The notes: a model not told the origin generated them from the letters alone. A DNA stretch of 64,000 nucleotides from Bradyrhizobium sp. dw_78 (GCF_018449525.1 NZ_JAAVUS010000007.1:248001-312000); one strand, 5' to 3'. Positions 1 to 8,855 are shown, counted from the first letter of the stretch. Numbers and translations: made by a program.

Positions 1-413
1 CCACCCGCCAAGGCAATGGCCTGCATCAAGGTCGTCTTTTGCCGGACCACGTAAGCACCAGGCCGACCGACTTCTCCCGTGATGAAGACCTTCGGCTTTA
101 GGTCTTCTTCTGGAACGGTCGTGCCGGAGAGCCCTACAGTGATGTCCAGATCTTCATCCTTGTAGTTGTCCTTCAGCCGTTCTTTCAGGATGCGTTCAAG
201 GGCCTGCGGGGTGAGGCCCTCGGCGCGAATGTGCCCAGCCAGCGGGACGGCGATCTGTCCGGAGGGATCGATCAATACCTGCCGATCGAGCTTGGGATCC
301 TGCATGACGCTGATGCTGAGACTATCGCCGGGTTTGAGCGTTTGCGCCGCGGCCGCCGATGCCAAGACAGCCAGGCCAAGGACGGGGCCAAGCAATAATA
401 TCAAAAATCGCAT
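1..413 (-). CDS. Polysaccharide export protein (Wza/EpsE type), 3' end outside window
   Basis: The first 137 codons are present and the rest lies beyond position 1. The protein opens with a signal peptide (hydrophobic residues 3-22, likely cut after AAAQ) and continues into a Poly_export domain (KPGDSLSISV, then VLIDPSGQIAVPLAGHIRAEG). An SLBB-type segment follows (KVFITGEVGRPGAYVV, near residue 108). Family members are outer-membrane or periplasmic export proteins for exopolysaccharide. The ATG at 413 is chosen because it sits directly before the signal peptide. It is the last gene of a minus-strand pair with the AAA ATPase, 127 nt downstream of it. Placement next to Wzz and kinase genes fits polysaccharide export. 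Confidence 0.85.
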   Translation of the reverse strand, partial: MRFLILLLGPVLGLAVLASAAAAQTLKPGDSLSISVMQDPKLDRQVLIDPSGQIAVPLAGHIRAEGLTPQALERILKERLKDNYKDEDLDITVGLSGTTVPEEDLKPKVFITGEVGRPGAYVVRQKTTLMQAIALAG

Positions 414-540
414 GCTTATCTCCATACCGCCAGCCCTCGCCGAGTAAAATCCGGGCAAAACGGCGGTCAAGCAAAACAGCAGTTAATATGGGTTCCCCAC
501 TCTGACACCATTAAACCGCAATATTATATTCCACAAATGC

Positions 541-1386
541 TTAACGGGCCGCGAGGGCATTACGGAGTGGAAAAATACTATACTGTTGCTTGTCTGCAAT
601 GACGTCGTCGACAAGCTCTGCTGAAATAGCCCTTTCCCCCCGGGCAAACCCATAAACCAGTGCGGTATCGCAGAGAATATTGATCATCCGCGGAATTCCG
701 CCGCTGGCTGCGGCGATCTTGTTGCACGCCTCGAGCGTAAACAAGGCACGCGGCGGCGCCGGCCCCCCCATGCTTTGCAACCGGAAGGAAATATAATTCA
801 CCACGTCCCGCTCACCGAGTGAACGCAAATGAAAGTCGGAGGAAATGCGCTGCGCAAACTGATGCAGCTGCGGCGATTGCAGAAGGTCCCGTAGCTGCGG
901 CTGGCCCACGAGGATCAATTGAAGGATCTGATGCTGATCGGCATTAATGTTGGAGATCATGCGCAGATGCTCCAGCGCTTCGGGCTCGAGATTTTGCGCT
1001 TCATCGATGATCAGAATGGTGCGGCGGCCGCCGGCATATTGGCCGTGTAGATAGTCCTGCAACCGTTTGAACAGCGTCGGATAGTCGCCCTCGAACGACC
1101 GCCCGAGCGACATCATGATCCACTGCAGCAATTCCTGCCGCCCCTGCGGGGAATTCGAAATCAAACCGACCGAGATATTCGTCGGCAATTTCTTGAGCAG
1201 ATGCCGGACCAGGGTGGTTTTGCCAGACCCGATTTCGCCGGTAATCACCGTAAAACCCGCATTGTTCATCACGCCGAATTCCAACATGGTGAAGGCCATG
1301 CTGTGCATCCGCCCCCAGTAGATCAGGTCGGGATCCGGCAGAATCGAGAACGGCTTACCCCGGAGCTCGTAAAAAGCCTCGTACAT
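541..1386 (-). CDS. AAA family ATPase, ExeA-like, of exosortase/EPS loci
   Basis: The 281-residue protein begins MYEAFYELRGKPFSILPDP, a signature of the ExeA/GspA-like ATPases found beside exosortase and EPS genes. Walker A is GEIGSGKTT (residues 50-58) and Walker B is LIIDEAQ (125-131). A sensor-like VGQPQLRDLL and an arginine-rich QRIS segment follow. No membrane segment is visible, so it is probably cytosolic. A Shine-Dalgarno AGGAA lies about 6 nt before the ATG. The gene faces away from the Wzz gene across a short intergenic stretch, and the export-protein gene follows on the same strand. Its exact job in polysaccharide assembly is unknown; regulation or energising of assembly is the usual proposal. 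Confidence 0.85.
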   Translation of the reverse strand: MYEAFYELRGKPFSILPDPDLIYWGRMHSMAFTMLEFGVMNNAGFTVITGEIGSGKTTLVRHLLKKLPTNISVGLISNSPQGRQELLQWIMMSLGRSFEGDYPTLFKRLQDYLHGQYAGGRRTILIIDEAQNLEPEALEHLRMISNINADQHQILQLILVGQPQLRDLLQSPQLHQFAQRISSDFHLRSLGERDVVNYISFRLQSMGGPAPPRALFTLEACNKIAAASGGIPRMINILCDTALVYGFARGERAISAELVDDVIADKQQYSIFPLRNALAAR

Positions 1387-1631
1387 TAAATTTCCTGAAA
1401 ATCTCGATCCTTGACCCTATCATACCAGTTTATGCGACGACCCGCATATTTTACAGCGGCAGGGTAAACCGCGGAGGTGCTTTTAAAGAGGGGGCGGCCC
1501 GGAACTCCCGCGGCCGCCTATTAACGACGCGAGCTTTGTCTTGGTGCGTTCATGCAAGTTTGATGCTATACACTAAGGCTAATATTCCTAGGCTCGGTTT
1601 TACCTGCGTCGCGACCGCAATCGGATTTTAC

Positions 1632-2999
1632 ATGCTGCAGAAGCTCGATCGTGAAGATGACGGTCAAGGGCGGACTTTCCAGTTCCAGCCGCCGGTTGAC
1701 GAGGAACCCGACCAAAGCCATCTGCTGCGGCCGTCGTTCTATTGGCATTTAATCAAGCGCCGGGCCGTTTTCTTTGCGATTCCCTTTGTCCTGGTGTTGT
1801 CGGCCGGCTTGGCGGCTGCGGCGCTTTGGCCGGCGTCGTATGAATCGACCGGCAAGATCCTGGTTGAATCCCAGCAAATTCCGACCGAGCTTGTCCGCCC
1901 AACGGTGACAAGCGCCGCCACAGAACGCATCCAGGTCATCGAGCAACGCACGATGACGCGTGAAAACCTGCTAGCCATTATCGACAAGTTTCAGCTCTTC
2001 CCGGAGCGGCGCAATTTCATGTCAGCGACCCAGCAGGTCGATCTGATGCGCAAAGACACCAGGATCGAGCCTGTGGCTCTGCCGCTTACCTTCGCGCAGA
2101 CACGCCGAGACGATAATCCGACCGTTGCGTTCACGGTGAGTTTCGAGGCGTCTGATCCGGAGGTCGCGGCCAAGGTGGCCAATGAGCTGGTCACGCGTAT
2201 CCTCAATGAAGATCTGCGCGACCGCACCAGCCGCGCTTCCGACACGACCAAATTCCTGGCGCGGGAAGTACAGCGGCTGCAGGCCGATAATGCGGCGATC
2301 GATGCCAAGATTGCCCAGGTCAAACTCACACAAGTAAAATCGGCAGGATCATCGACCTCGGACCAGCCGAGCCCGTTGGCTCAGCTGAAAGCAGAATTGG
2401 TTCAGAAGAGCGCGCTCTATTCGGATCGCCATCCCACGATGCAAGCGCTGAAGCGGCAGATCGAAGCGATGGAAAAGGCCGCAACGCCGCCGCCGCAAAA
2501 CGGAGCCGACTCTCCGGTTCCGCTCGATTCGCTGGAAGCACAACAAGAGAGCGTTCAAAAGGACCTGGAAACCGCGTCGGCGAAACTCGCGGCGGCGCAG
2601 ATGGGCGAAACGCTGGAAAAGGACCAGCAATCGGAAAAACTCGAGGTCATCGAGCAGCCTACCGTTCCACAGGAGCCGACCAAGCCGAACCGGCGCAAAA
2701 TCGCCGGCATGGCCCTGCTCCTTGCCTTTGCCGCCGGCGGCGGATTGGCATTCCTGGCGGAAATAGCCGACAAAACCATTCGCCGCAGCAGTGATGTTTT
2801 CAGCATCGTCGATAGCCATTTGGTTGTCGCGATACCCTACATCACCACCAAAGCCGAGCTTCGAAAACGGAAACAGTGGCTTTGGGCTACAATTGCGCTG
2901 GGACTGGCTATCGTCGCGGCGGCGCTCATTGCGGCCTATTTGTTTTTGCCGCCACTCGACCTGATCCTTGCAAAGGCCCGCGTTGGACTTTTTAAGTAG
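1632..2999 (+). CDS. Wzz/GumC-type polysaccharide chain-length determinant
   Basis: About 455 residues with Wzz topology. A transmembrane segment lies near residues 45-67 (AVFFAIPFVLVLSAGLAAAAL), followed by a long periplasmic domain with helical coiled-coil stretches. Two more hydrophobic segments lie near residues 353-377 and 425-448. The conserved pre-membrane segment (VIEQPTVPQEPTKPNRRK, proline-rich PxxPxxP) is present. The frame is open upstream with a TTG at 1536 and an ATG at 1563, neither with a good Shine-Dalgarno. I prefer the ATG at 1632 because the sequence before the membrane helix is then of normal length; this start is uncertain. The cytoplasmic tyrosine kinase gene follows 30 nt downstream, a typical Wzc-like split pair. 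Confidence 0.85.
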   Translation: MLQKLDREDDGQGRTFQFQPPVDEEPDQSHLLRPSFYWHLIKRRAVFFAIPFVLVLSAGLAAAALWPASYESTGKILVESQQIPTELVRPTVTSAATERIQVIEQRTMTRENLLAIIDKFQLFPERRNFMSATQQVDLMRKDTRIEPVALPLTFAQTRRDDNPTVAFTVSFEASDPEVAAKVANELVTRILNEDLRDRTSRASDTTKFLAREVQRLQADNAAIDAKIAQVKLTQVKSAGSSTSDQPSPLAQLKAELVQKSALYSDRHPTMQALKRQIEAMEKAATPPPQNGADSPVPLDSLEAQQESVQKDLETASAKLAAAQMGETLEKDQQSEKLEVIEQPTVPQEPTKPNRRKIAGMALLLAFAAGGGLAFLAEIADKTIRRSSDVFSIVDSHLVVAIPYITTKAELRKRKQWLWATIALGLAIVAAALIAAYLFLPPLDLILAKARVGLFK

Positions 3000-3029
3000 G
3001 TCAGTCAATCTTCCCCGGAGAACGCACGC

Positions 3030-3821
3030 GTGGATTCAATCAGGCAAGCCGTCGAACTCGCGCGGGCAGGCAATCCGCACAGCACGCCTGTTGGCGTTGC
3101 GCGAGCCGCGGACGAGTCGCCGCAGCTCAAAACAGTACAGCTTGATGCCCGATACCTCGAATCCATGCGGATCGTGGCGCACGATCCCATCGATCCGCGC
3201 GGCGGCCTTTATGACATGCTGCGCACCCAGGTTCTCCGGGAGATGGATGACAATGGCTGGCAGTTTCTTGCAATCACCTCGGCAACCGCCGACTGCGGCA
3301 AGTCCGTTACAGCCTGCAATCTTGCGCTCAGTATCGCCCGCCTGGCGGAACGGTCGGTGCTTCTGGTCGACCTCGATTTCAAAAAACCAAAGGTCGCGGA
3401 ATATCTTGGTCTGCCAGGTAACGGCGGCCTCTTAAGCGTGCTCAAAGGCGAAGCGAGCCTTACGAGCGTCATCACCGAAGCCGGCATCGGGCCGAGCAAA
3501 ATACTGGTTTTGCCCGGTGAGGTCTGCAAATCCGGCTCATCCGAATGGATGGCTTCGCAGAACATGAATACCGTGCTGCAAACCGTCAAACGTGAATTCA
3601 GATCCCGGCTCGTCATATTCGATATGCCGCCGATGCTGACCGGCGACGACGTCATTTCCGTGTTGCCACAAATGGAAGCCGTTCTGCTGGTGGCCGGCGT
3701 CGGCACGACCTCGCTTGCAGACATCAAGGAGTGCCGCAAGCACTTGAAAACCACGCCAGTGGTCCGTGTCGTGGTGAACCGCGTCACCGAGGTAAAAGAC
3801 TCCTATTACGGCTATTATTGA
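3030..3821 (+). CDS. CpsD/CapB-type tyrosine autokinase of the EPS locus
   Basis: 263 residues starting at GTG, preceded by CCCCGGAG. It is a cytoplasmic BY-kinase: Walker A is SATADCGKS (84-92), Walker A' is LLVDLD (111-116), and Walker B is LVIFDMPPML (194-203). The C-terminus is a tyrosine cluster, DSYYGYY, the site of autophosphorylation in this family. In the P-loop the usual GEGK is DCGK, so a cysteine replaces a glycine-flanking residue while GK-S is kept. It lies 30 nt after the Wzz gene and should work with it to control polysaccharide length or export. Its stop overlaps the convergent protease gene by 7 nt. Confidence 0.9.
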   Translation: MDSIRQAVELARAGNPHSTPVGVARAADESPQLKTVQLDARYLESMRIVAHDPIDPRGGLYDMLRTQVLREMDDNGWQFLAITSATADCGKSVTACNLALSIARLAERSVLLVDLDFKKPKVAEYLGLPGNGGLLSVLKGEASLTSVITEAGIGPSKILVLPGEVCKSGSSEWMASQNMNTVLQTVKREFRSRLVIFDMPPMLTGDDVISVLPQMEAVLLVAGVGTTSLADIKECRKHLKTTPVVRVVVNRVTEVKDSYYGYY

Positions 3822-4504
3822 TGGCCGGAAAACTGGCTCGGCGGATTGCTCTCGGGCATCAACCCAAATCGTGCCGGCATGAACGCGGCAATGGTCGCGG
3901 CTGGCACGAAATACTTGGCAATGTCTTGCATCTTCTTCTCGCCGGTATCCTTCCGCATCCGCATCTGAGATATTTTTCGGCTCATGACTCCAAGCAGACA
4001 TTTGCGATCTGCATCAAAAACCCCTGACCCGGAATTGCCAGTCGTCGCCACATCGCGGATCACGGTGGAAAATCGTCTTGTTTCCGGCGGAAGAGCCAGA
4101 GGCGACAGGATATGCGACCGCACCGGGGTCTGCCCCAACAGACTGATGACTTGCTCGCCCGGCCAGGGCGTGCCCTGACAGAGGGTGATTCTCCGCAATC
4201 GCAGGCTTATCGGCAGACGCGATTCGTCGAACTCAAGAACGGCCAAATCCAGCTGCTCAAACGGACTTTCCTTGACGACGGTCGCGGAGCGTTGCTGACC
4301 CGCGACCGTGATGGTGGGCCTGTCGATAATGCCGCCGCCGACCACGTGCGCAACCGACAGCACGAGGCCATTACCAAGATAGACGCCGGCGCCGCCATTG
4401 ACACCGACTCCGTAGATCGACAACGAATCTTCAGGGCTTGAAGCGTAACCTTGGCCAGGAAGGCTCAAGACGAGCAAAACAAACAAACTACGCCATATCC
4501 ACAT
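3815..4504 (-). CDS. Secreted trypsin-like serine protease
   Basis: 230 residues. An N-terminal signal peptide (MWIWRSLFVLLVLSLPGQGYA, residues 1-21) leads to a chymotrypsin-fold domain with a complete triad. His53 lies in SVAHVV, Asp86 in QLDLAVL, and Ser158 in GNSGSGV. The stretch LGQTPVRSHILSPLALPP between them resembles other proteobacterial trypsin-like proteins. The frame is open upstream to 4663, but the ATG at 4504 places the signal peptide at the N-terminus. The start lies inside the 5' neighbour's 3' region (epsI ends at 4563), so the two are probably co-transcribed. Substrate is unknown; a role in maturation or quality control of exported proteins of the exosortase system is inferred from position only. 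Confidence 0.75.
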   Translation of the reverse strand: MWIWRSLFVLLVLSLPGQGYASSPEDSLSIYGVGVNGGAGVYLGNGLVLSVAHVVGGGIIDRPTITVAGQQRSATVVKESPFEQLDLAVLEFDESRLPISLRLRRITLCQGTPWPGEQVISLLGQTPVRSHILSPLALPPETRRFSTVIRDVATTGNSGSGVFDADRKCLLGVMSRKISQMRMRKDTGEKKMQDIAKYFVPAATIAAFMPARFGLMPESNPPSQFSGHQ

Positions 4505-4562
4505 TCCTTGATGTGATTCAAAACAGCACCATCGATCAAGACGTTTCGGCAATTTTGCGCAG

Positions 4563-5264
4563 TTAGCCCGTGAAAAATTTTCGATCCCGAGGCGCCAAAG
4601 CTTCGAGCAAATCATGAATGAACCGGTCCTGCAGCTCGTAGGAGGCTCTCTCCGATAGGCCAACCGTCGACACCCGGATCAGCGCGCCGTCTGGAATTAT
4701 ACCCTGCAGACCATACTTCATGCGTGCGATTTGACGATCGAAAACCCCCGTAGCCACATCGCCGCCAACTTTCATCCAATAGGTGATCGGCTCAAACCGG
4801 CGCTCCTTTTGCGCGATCAGCCGGCTGACCGTGAGCGGAGCTACACCTGCTTGATAGGTGAATTCGGCGACAGTTTTTGCCGAGACCCGAAAACCGGCAG
4901 CGCCATAGCAGACTTCCGGCAAATGCGATTTGAGACGGTAATTCTGCACCGGGCCATACGCGACCAGAAACATCACCATATTGCCGTCCGTATCGGCATA
5001 TGCACGGGTGACTTCCTGGCTATAAATGCGCGCCTCAAGTTCACTTTTAAGGTAGGTCTCGGGCTCGCTGGGGGTCACGAGGCTGACGTTGGGAATAAGG
5101 TGCCACTGCCCAAATTGCTTTGGGATCACTTTTTCGAGGTCAGGCGCTCGTTGCGTGCTGGCGAGCAATTCGGTCGGCCGCAGGGCCTCCGAAAGGCCGG
5201 CAGCGCATAAAATAACTACCGCGGCCAATATGGCCTGAACCGGATTAATTCGCATCTTCTCCAT
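4563..5264 (-). CDS. epsI: EpsI family exosortase-associated protein
   Basis: 233 residues with one N-terminal membrane anchor (AILAAVVILCAAGLSEAL, 11-28). The EpsI hallmark HLPEVCYGAAGF is at 114-124, embedded in VAYGPVQNYRLKSHLPEVCY. EpsI proteins occur as separate genes or as C-terminal extensions of exosortases; their biochemical role is not settled. The ATG at 5264 has AAAGGGAC upstream and is preferred over the ATG nine nt downstream. The gene is divergent from epsD, sharing a 200-nt regulatory gap, and precedes the protease gene on the same strand. Confidence 0.88.
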   Translation of the reverse strand: MEKMRINPVQAILAAVVILCAAGLSEALRPTELLASTQRAPDLEKVIPKQFGQWHLIPNVSLVTPSEPETYLKSELEARIYSQEVTRAYADTDGNMVMFLVAYGPVQNYRLKSHLPEVCYGAAGFRVSAKTVAEFTYQAGVAPLTVSRLIAQKERRFEPITYWMKVGGDVATGVFDRQIARMKYGLQGIIPDGALIRVSTVGLSERASYELQDRFIHDLLEALAPRDRKFFTG

Positions 5265-5417
5265 GTCCCTTTAATCGCACCCATAAACGAACGATTTATA
5301 GCCCAAAATCCCGGTCTGGACAGGCGGCGACGGCAATTTTAATCCGTTCGGCCATTAATATAAACGACGTATTCTTATGAGATTTGTTCGCGCTATATCG
5401 GCGACAGGTCGACCGAC

Positions 5418-5453
5418 GGGCGATATCCCGTTATGAGAACGGGCTGAACGCCC
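5418..5453 (+). promoter_or_regulatory. Leader hairpin before epsD
   Basis: Nested inverted repeats lie immediately upstream of the epsD ribosome-binding site. The inner stem is CCCGTT/AACGGG (5427-5432 and 5438-5443) and the outer stem is GGGCG/CGCCC (5418-5422 and 5449-5453). The Shine-Dalgarno GGAG follows at about 5457. It may modulate initiation of epsD or simply be an operator; no family match is claimed. Confidence 0.35.
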
Positions 5454-5466
5454 ACCGGAGCTTTTG

Positions 5467-6360
5467 ATGACAATCTGGAACCATATGTCCGCCACTGCCT
5501 TGCGCGCGGGATTTCTTATTGGCCTGGGCAGCCTCGTCTTGGCCGGCTGCAGCAAGAACGCCGACGTTCAGACCGAAGCATCAAAAAGCCAGGTGGTGGC
5601 CAAGCTTGGCGATCAGGTGGTCACCATCCAGGAACTCGATAATGAATTCCGCCTGGCCAATGTGTCCGGCGAAATGCGCAAGGATCCGGAAACTATCAAG
5701 CGTGTCCTCGGTGAACTTGTCACACGAAAATACATGGTCAAGCAGGCCCTCGACGCCAAGCTCGATCGCGAACCGACCGTGCTCCTCGATATCTTGCGTT
5801 CAAGGGAATTGACGCTCGCCAACGCCTTGGTCACGCGCGACGTAACCACCAAGAGCGCGTCGATTTCGAATACCGACATCGACAGCTACATCGCTAACAA
5901 TCCGATGAAGTTCGCCAATCGCCAGATCATGTCGGTGGAGCAGATTTCTGTTCCGCTGAGCGCGACCTCACCAGCCGTCCTTGACGCGACCAAGGAAATG
6001 AAAACGCTCGATGAGGTCGACCAGAAACTGACGTCTATGGGAGTGCAGCATGGTCGCTCGACCGGCGTGATCGGCAGCGGCGACGTTCCCCAGGATCTGC
6101 TCGACAAGATCATCGCAAGACAGGCTGACGACATTTTCTTTCTGCGGGCCGGCGTCAATGGCATATTTTTTAAGGTAACGGGTCAAGAGCCGCGGCCGCT
6201 GGAAGGGGAAGCCGCCATCAACGCGGCCCGTCAGTATCTGAGGCAGGATATCGTTAAATCCGAGATCAGCATGACCTCAGTGGCGGCCAATCTAGAGGCC
6301 AAATACGAGGGAGACTATGCCGGTATCATGGGCAAAGATGCCGCTCCCACCGAGAAATAA
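5467..6360 (+). CDS. epsD: EpsD family peptidyl-prolyl cis-trans isomerase lipoprotein
   Basis: 297 residues. A lipoprotein signal is clear: hydrophobic stretch AGFLIGLGSLVLAGC with lipobox LAGC, Cys28 being the lipidated residue. The mature part follows SurA/PpiD logic (VVAKLGDQVVTIQELDNEF, then a helical chaperone-like region and a degenerate parvulin-like segment VEQISVPLSA). Family members occur in exosortase/EPS loci and are thought to fold exported proteins. The ATG at 5467 has GGAG 7 nt upstream; a TTG directly before it and an ATG at 5485 are alternatives. The accessory protein gene follows 14 nt later, suggesting one operon with the exosortase. Confidence 0.85.
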   Translation: MTIWNHMSATALRAGFLIGLGSLVLAGCSKNADVQTEASKSQVVAKLGDQVVTIQELDNEFRLANVSGEMRKDPETIKRVLGELVTRKYMVKQALDAKLDREPTVLLDILRSRELTLANALVTRDVTTKSASISNTDIDSYIANNPMKFANRQIMSVEQISVPLSATSPAVLDATKEMKTLDEVDQKLTSMGVQHGRSTGVIGSGDVPQDLLDKIIARQADDIFFLRAGVNGIFFKVTGQEPRPLEGEAAINAARQYLRQDIVKSEISMTSVAANLEAKYEGDYAGIMGKDAAPTEK

Positions 6361-6374
6361 GGGCGGGAGCCGAA

Positions 6375-6602
6375 ATGAACACGGCCTTTGATTTTTTGAC
6401 CGTGGCCTGCTTTGCAGGCTTGGTGATCGCTTTTTTCCAGTTTACGACCCGCGACACCCGAACCTTGCTGCACCTGACGATTTCAGCCGCCGTTTTTGCA
6501 ATCGCCAATCAACTCGGCAACGCTGGGCTGCCGCTGTTTGCGTTGATTTTGGTCGTTGCGGGAGCCGGTTATGCTGCGCTAATTGTAAGGCAAAGCTTCT
6601 GA
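6375..6602 (+). CDS. Small three-helix membrane protein, XrtV accessory-like
   Basis: 75 residues, almost all hydrophobic. Three membrane segments are visible near residues 7-23 (FLTVACFAGLVIAFFQF), 32-49 and 51-71. Position (between epsD and the exosortase) and the FDFLTVACFAGL start resemble the small protein annotated as an XrtV sorting-system accessory protein; I recall this resemblance but could not check it. The Shine-Dalgarno GGGAG lies 8 nt before the ATG. The exosortase start follows 74 nt downstream. Confidence 0.7.
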   Translation: MNTAFDFLTVACFAGLVIAFFQFTTRDTRTLLHLTISAAVFAIANQLGNAGLPLFALILVVAGAGYAALIVRQSF

Positions 6603-6676
6603 TCGACGTTGGCCCATGTTTGAACGCTGGATAGCTTTTTTTACGTCGCCCGAAATCAGCTTGGTTGGTTCCTGTC

Positions 6677-7594
6677 ATGAGCTACTCTGAGGCATTGATC
6701 ACCACAAAATCACAGGCCACCCGGAGCCTGTTGTGGCCCGCGCTGCTGGCCGCCTCGGTCATCGTCGCCTATATCCCGACCTTCATCACCCTCGCGCAGG
6801 GGCCGTGGCAGACCGAGCAAGAAGGACATGGCCCGCTGATTATAGCCGCGGCCGTTTGGCTGGTCTGGCAATCACGCGACAAATTGCGGAAGGCCACGCT
6901 CTCCCCTTCACCCCTTCCGGGGTGGCTCGCCCTCATCGGCGGCCTCATAGTCCTCGTGCTGTCACGCAATCAAGACATCTGGTTTACGGAGGTCGCCTCC
7001 GAGATTCCGGTGCTGGCAGGGTGCATCTTGATATTGGCCGGCTGGCAGGTGCTGCGAATCGTTGCCTTTCCAATCGGCTTTTTGATCTTCTCTGCACCCG
7101 CTCCGGGATGGATGGTCGATGGCGCGACCGTACCGCTCAAGGTTCTCATTTCGGATCTTGTGACAAACGGACTATATGCGCTCGGCTATCCGATCGCGCA
7201 AAATGGCGTGGTCATCGAGATTGGCCCCTATCAGCTCCTGGTCCAGGATGCCTGTTCCGGGCTAAACTCAATCTTCGCGCTTTCCGCGATCGGCGTATTT
7301 TATGTTTACGCGTTTCGCTGGCACGAAAAAATCCGGGGGCTTATCCTTCTGGCCTTGATCGTCCCGATCACGATTACCGCTAATTTTCTCAGGGTGGTAG
7401 CACTGGTTCTGATTGCCTATTACGGCGGTGTCGAAAAGATCGAAGGCGTTCTGCACGACATGACCGGCATTGCCCTGTTCATCGTCGCGGTCCTGCTGAT
7501 GTTCGCTTGCGACGGCCTGATCAGTCTGATCGGCAATTTCATCGTCAGAACGCGGCGGTCTCGGCCCAATTCGGCAGCGATGACGAGCACCTGA
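6677..7594 (+). CDS. Exosortase (XrtV-like), membrane transpeptidase of PEP-CTERM proteins
   Basis: 305 residues with about eight membrane segments. The three exosortase catalytic residues are present: Cys193 in QDACSGLNS, Arg239 in ANFLRVVAL and His260 in GVLHDMTG. The family is the Gram-negative counterpart of sortase: it cleaves PEP-CTERM proteins at the inner membrane for onward delivery to the surface. Neither an EpsI domain nor another C-terminal extension is fused; EpsI is a separate gene here. The ATG at 6677 is chosen over a TTG at 6665; the ribosome-binding site is weak. It ends 25 nt before the convergent glycosyltransferase gene. Two VPEPSTW-tagged proteins in this window are likely substrates. 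Confidence 0.9.
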   Translation: MSYSEALITTKSQATRSLLWPALLAASVIVAYIPTFITLAQGPWQTEQEGHGPLIIAAAVWLVWQSRDKLRKATLSPSPLPGWLALIGGLIVLVLSRNQDIWFTEVASEIPVLAGCILILAGWQVLRIVAFPIGFLIFSAPAPGWMVDGATVPLKVLISDLVTNGLYALGYPIAQNGVVIEIGPYQLLVQDACSGLNSIFALSAIGVFYVYAFRWHEKIRGLILLALIVPITITANFLRVVALVLIAYYGGVEKIEGVLHDMTGIALFIVAVLLMFACDGLISLIGNFIVRTRRSRPNSAAMTST

Positions 7595-7619
7595 CCTTTC
7601 CGTCGCGCAATCGCTTTGA

Positions 7620-8855
7620 TCAGGTCCGGGCAAGGGACGCATAGAGCATCAGGACTTGATCAATCTTGCGCTCCCAGTCGAAGTGCTGGCGAACGCGGTC
7701 GTAGCCCGCTTGGCCCATGCGAGCCCGCAATGGCGCGGAGCTGCCCAGCTTGATGATTGCATCGCTAAAGCCGGCAACCATCGCTTCCCGAGACGCCGGC
7801 TCGATCAGTATGCCGCAGGTTTCGTCGAGATAGTCCAAAGGACCTCCCCACGCGGTAGCAATGACAGGCAACCCCACCGACATGGCCTCCAGGACTACGG
7901 CGCCTCCACACTCAAACAGGCTCGGTAAAACAAGCACGTCGGCTTCCTGCAGACGTTGCGCGCATTCGCGCTGCGACAAGAAGCCCGAGAACCTTACCGC
8001 AGACCCAAGTCCCAGCTTTCGAACGAGATCTTGCCACGTCTCGCGCATTGGCCCATCTCCGATGACCTCAAAGGACACGGCGATTTGATGACTCGCACGG
8101 CGCATACTCTCGATGACGATTTCGAGCGCTTTCCAATCGATCAGCCGGCCAACAAAAATCAGCCGGATCGCGGATCCTGACCATGTATCGATCGGCTTGC
8201 GTTGCCAGATCGACAGATCGACGCCATTTTCCACCAGTTCAACGACTCGTCCCTTAATGCCCCATGGCAACGCGTCACGCGTGCGACGATTTGCGACAAG
8301 GATCAATTGAGCGAACCGTTTTCCAGGAATGATCAAATTGAAAAAGACTGCAATTGCACGTCCTAGGGCCATCGCGACGGTCGCAAGTCTTCCTTGCTCT
8401 TTTTGAAAAGCTGGCGGGTATTTCATGCCACCGTTAAGAGGTCCCATGACCACGGAGGCCTCGACGCCAAACATCTGCGAAGGCGCCTTGGGCGACACAG
8501 GAATCGGCTGATGCACAACGTCGATGTCGAATTTCCTGACGAGGTCACGAACGATGCGGCGCTGGACGAACTGCGTTGTCAGGTGAATCAACAAACCCGT
8601 GGTCGCCTCAGCGAGCCGCTGGGGCAAAAGCTGTCCGAGGCGGAACAGCGTCTTGTGGAACTCCGTATCCTCAACAAAATGCAGCCGATCCAAATCCTCT
8701 GGGAAACGCTCAACGAGTTCGGAGCGATTGCGCGCATGCACCACGAGCCGGACGTCGATATTTCTGGAGCGCAATAATCTAAAATAATTGAAGGGAATAA
8801 ATGCCTCGCCGCCAAATCGGGTGGAGGCATTATCCGCGACCAATATCACTCGCAT
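7620..8855 (-). CDS. Glycosyltransferase family 4 protein
   Basis: 411 residues with the GT-B fold. The N-terminal acceptor domain starts MRVILVADNASTRFGGEA, and the C-terminal donor-binding domain (GT1 family) holds RLIFVGRLIDWK at 231-242, VIGDGP at 264-269 and the retaining EX7E motif (Glu315 and Glu323 in FECGGAVVLE). It probably adds a sugar to a lipid-linked EPS intermediate in the cytosol. The ATG at 8855 follows AGGTG. It is convergent with the exosortase and divergent from the first PEP-CTERM gene. Confidence 0.85.
   Translation of the reverse strand: MRVILVADNASTRFGGEAFIPFNYFRLLRSRNIDVRLVVHARNRSELVERFPEDLDRLHFVEDTEFHKTLFRLGQLLPQRLAEATTGLLIHLTTQFVQRRIVRDLVRKFDIDVVHQPIPVSPKAPSQMFGVEASVVMGPLNGGMKYPPAFQKEQGRLATVAMALGRAIAVFFNLIIPGKRFAQLILVANRRTRDALPWGIKGRVVELVENGVDLSIWQRKPIDTWSGSAIRLIFVGRLIDWKALEIVIESMRRASHQIAVSFEVIGDGPMRETWQDLVRKLGLGSAVRFSGFLSQRECAQRLQEADVLVLPSLFECGGAVVLEAMSVGLPVIATAWGGPLDYLDETCGILIEPASREAMVAGFSDAIIKLGSSAPLRARMGQAGYDRVRQHFDWERKIDQVLMLYASLART

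Noticed and set aside
166..447. Plus-strand frame opposite the polysaccharide export gene
   Set aside because: It mirrors a clear signal-peptide and Poly_export coding sequence on the other strand and has no ribosome-binding site or domain.
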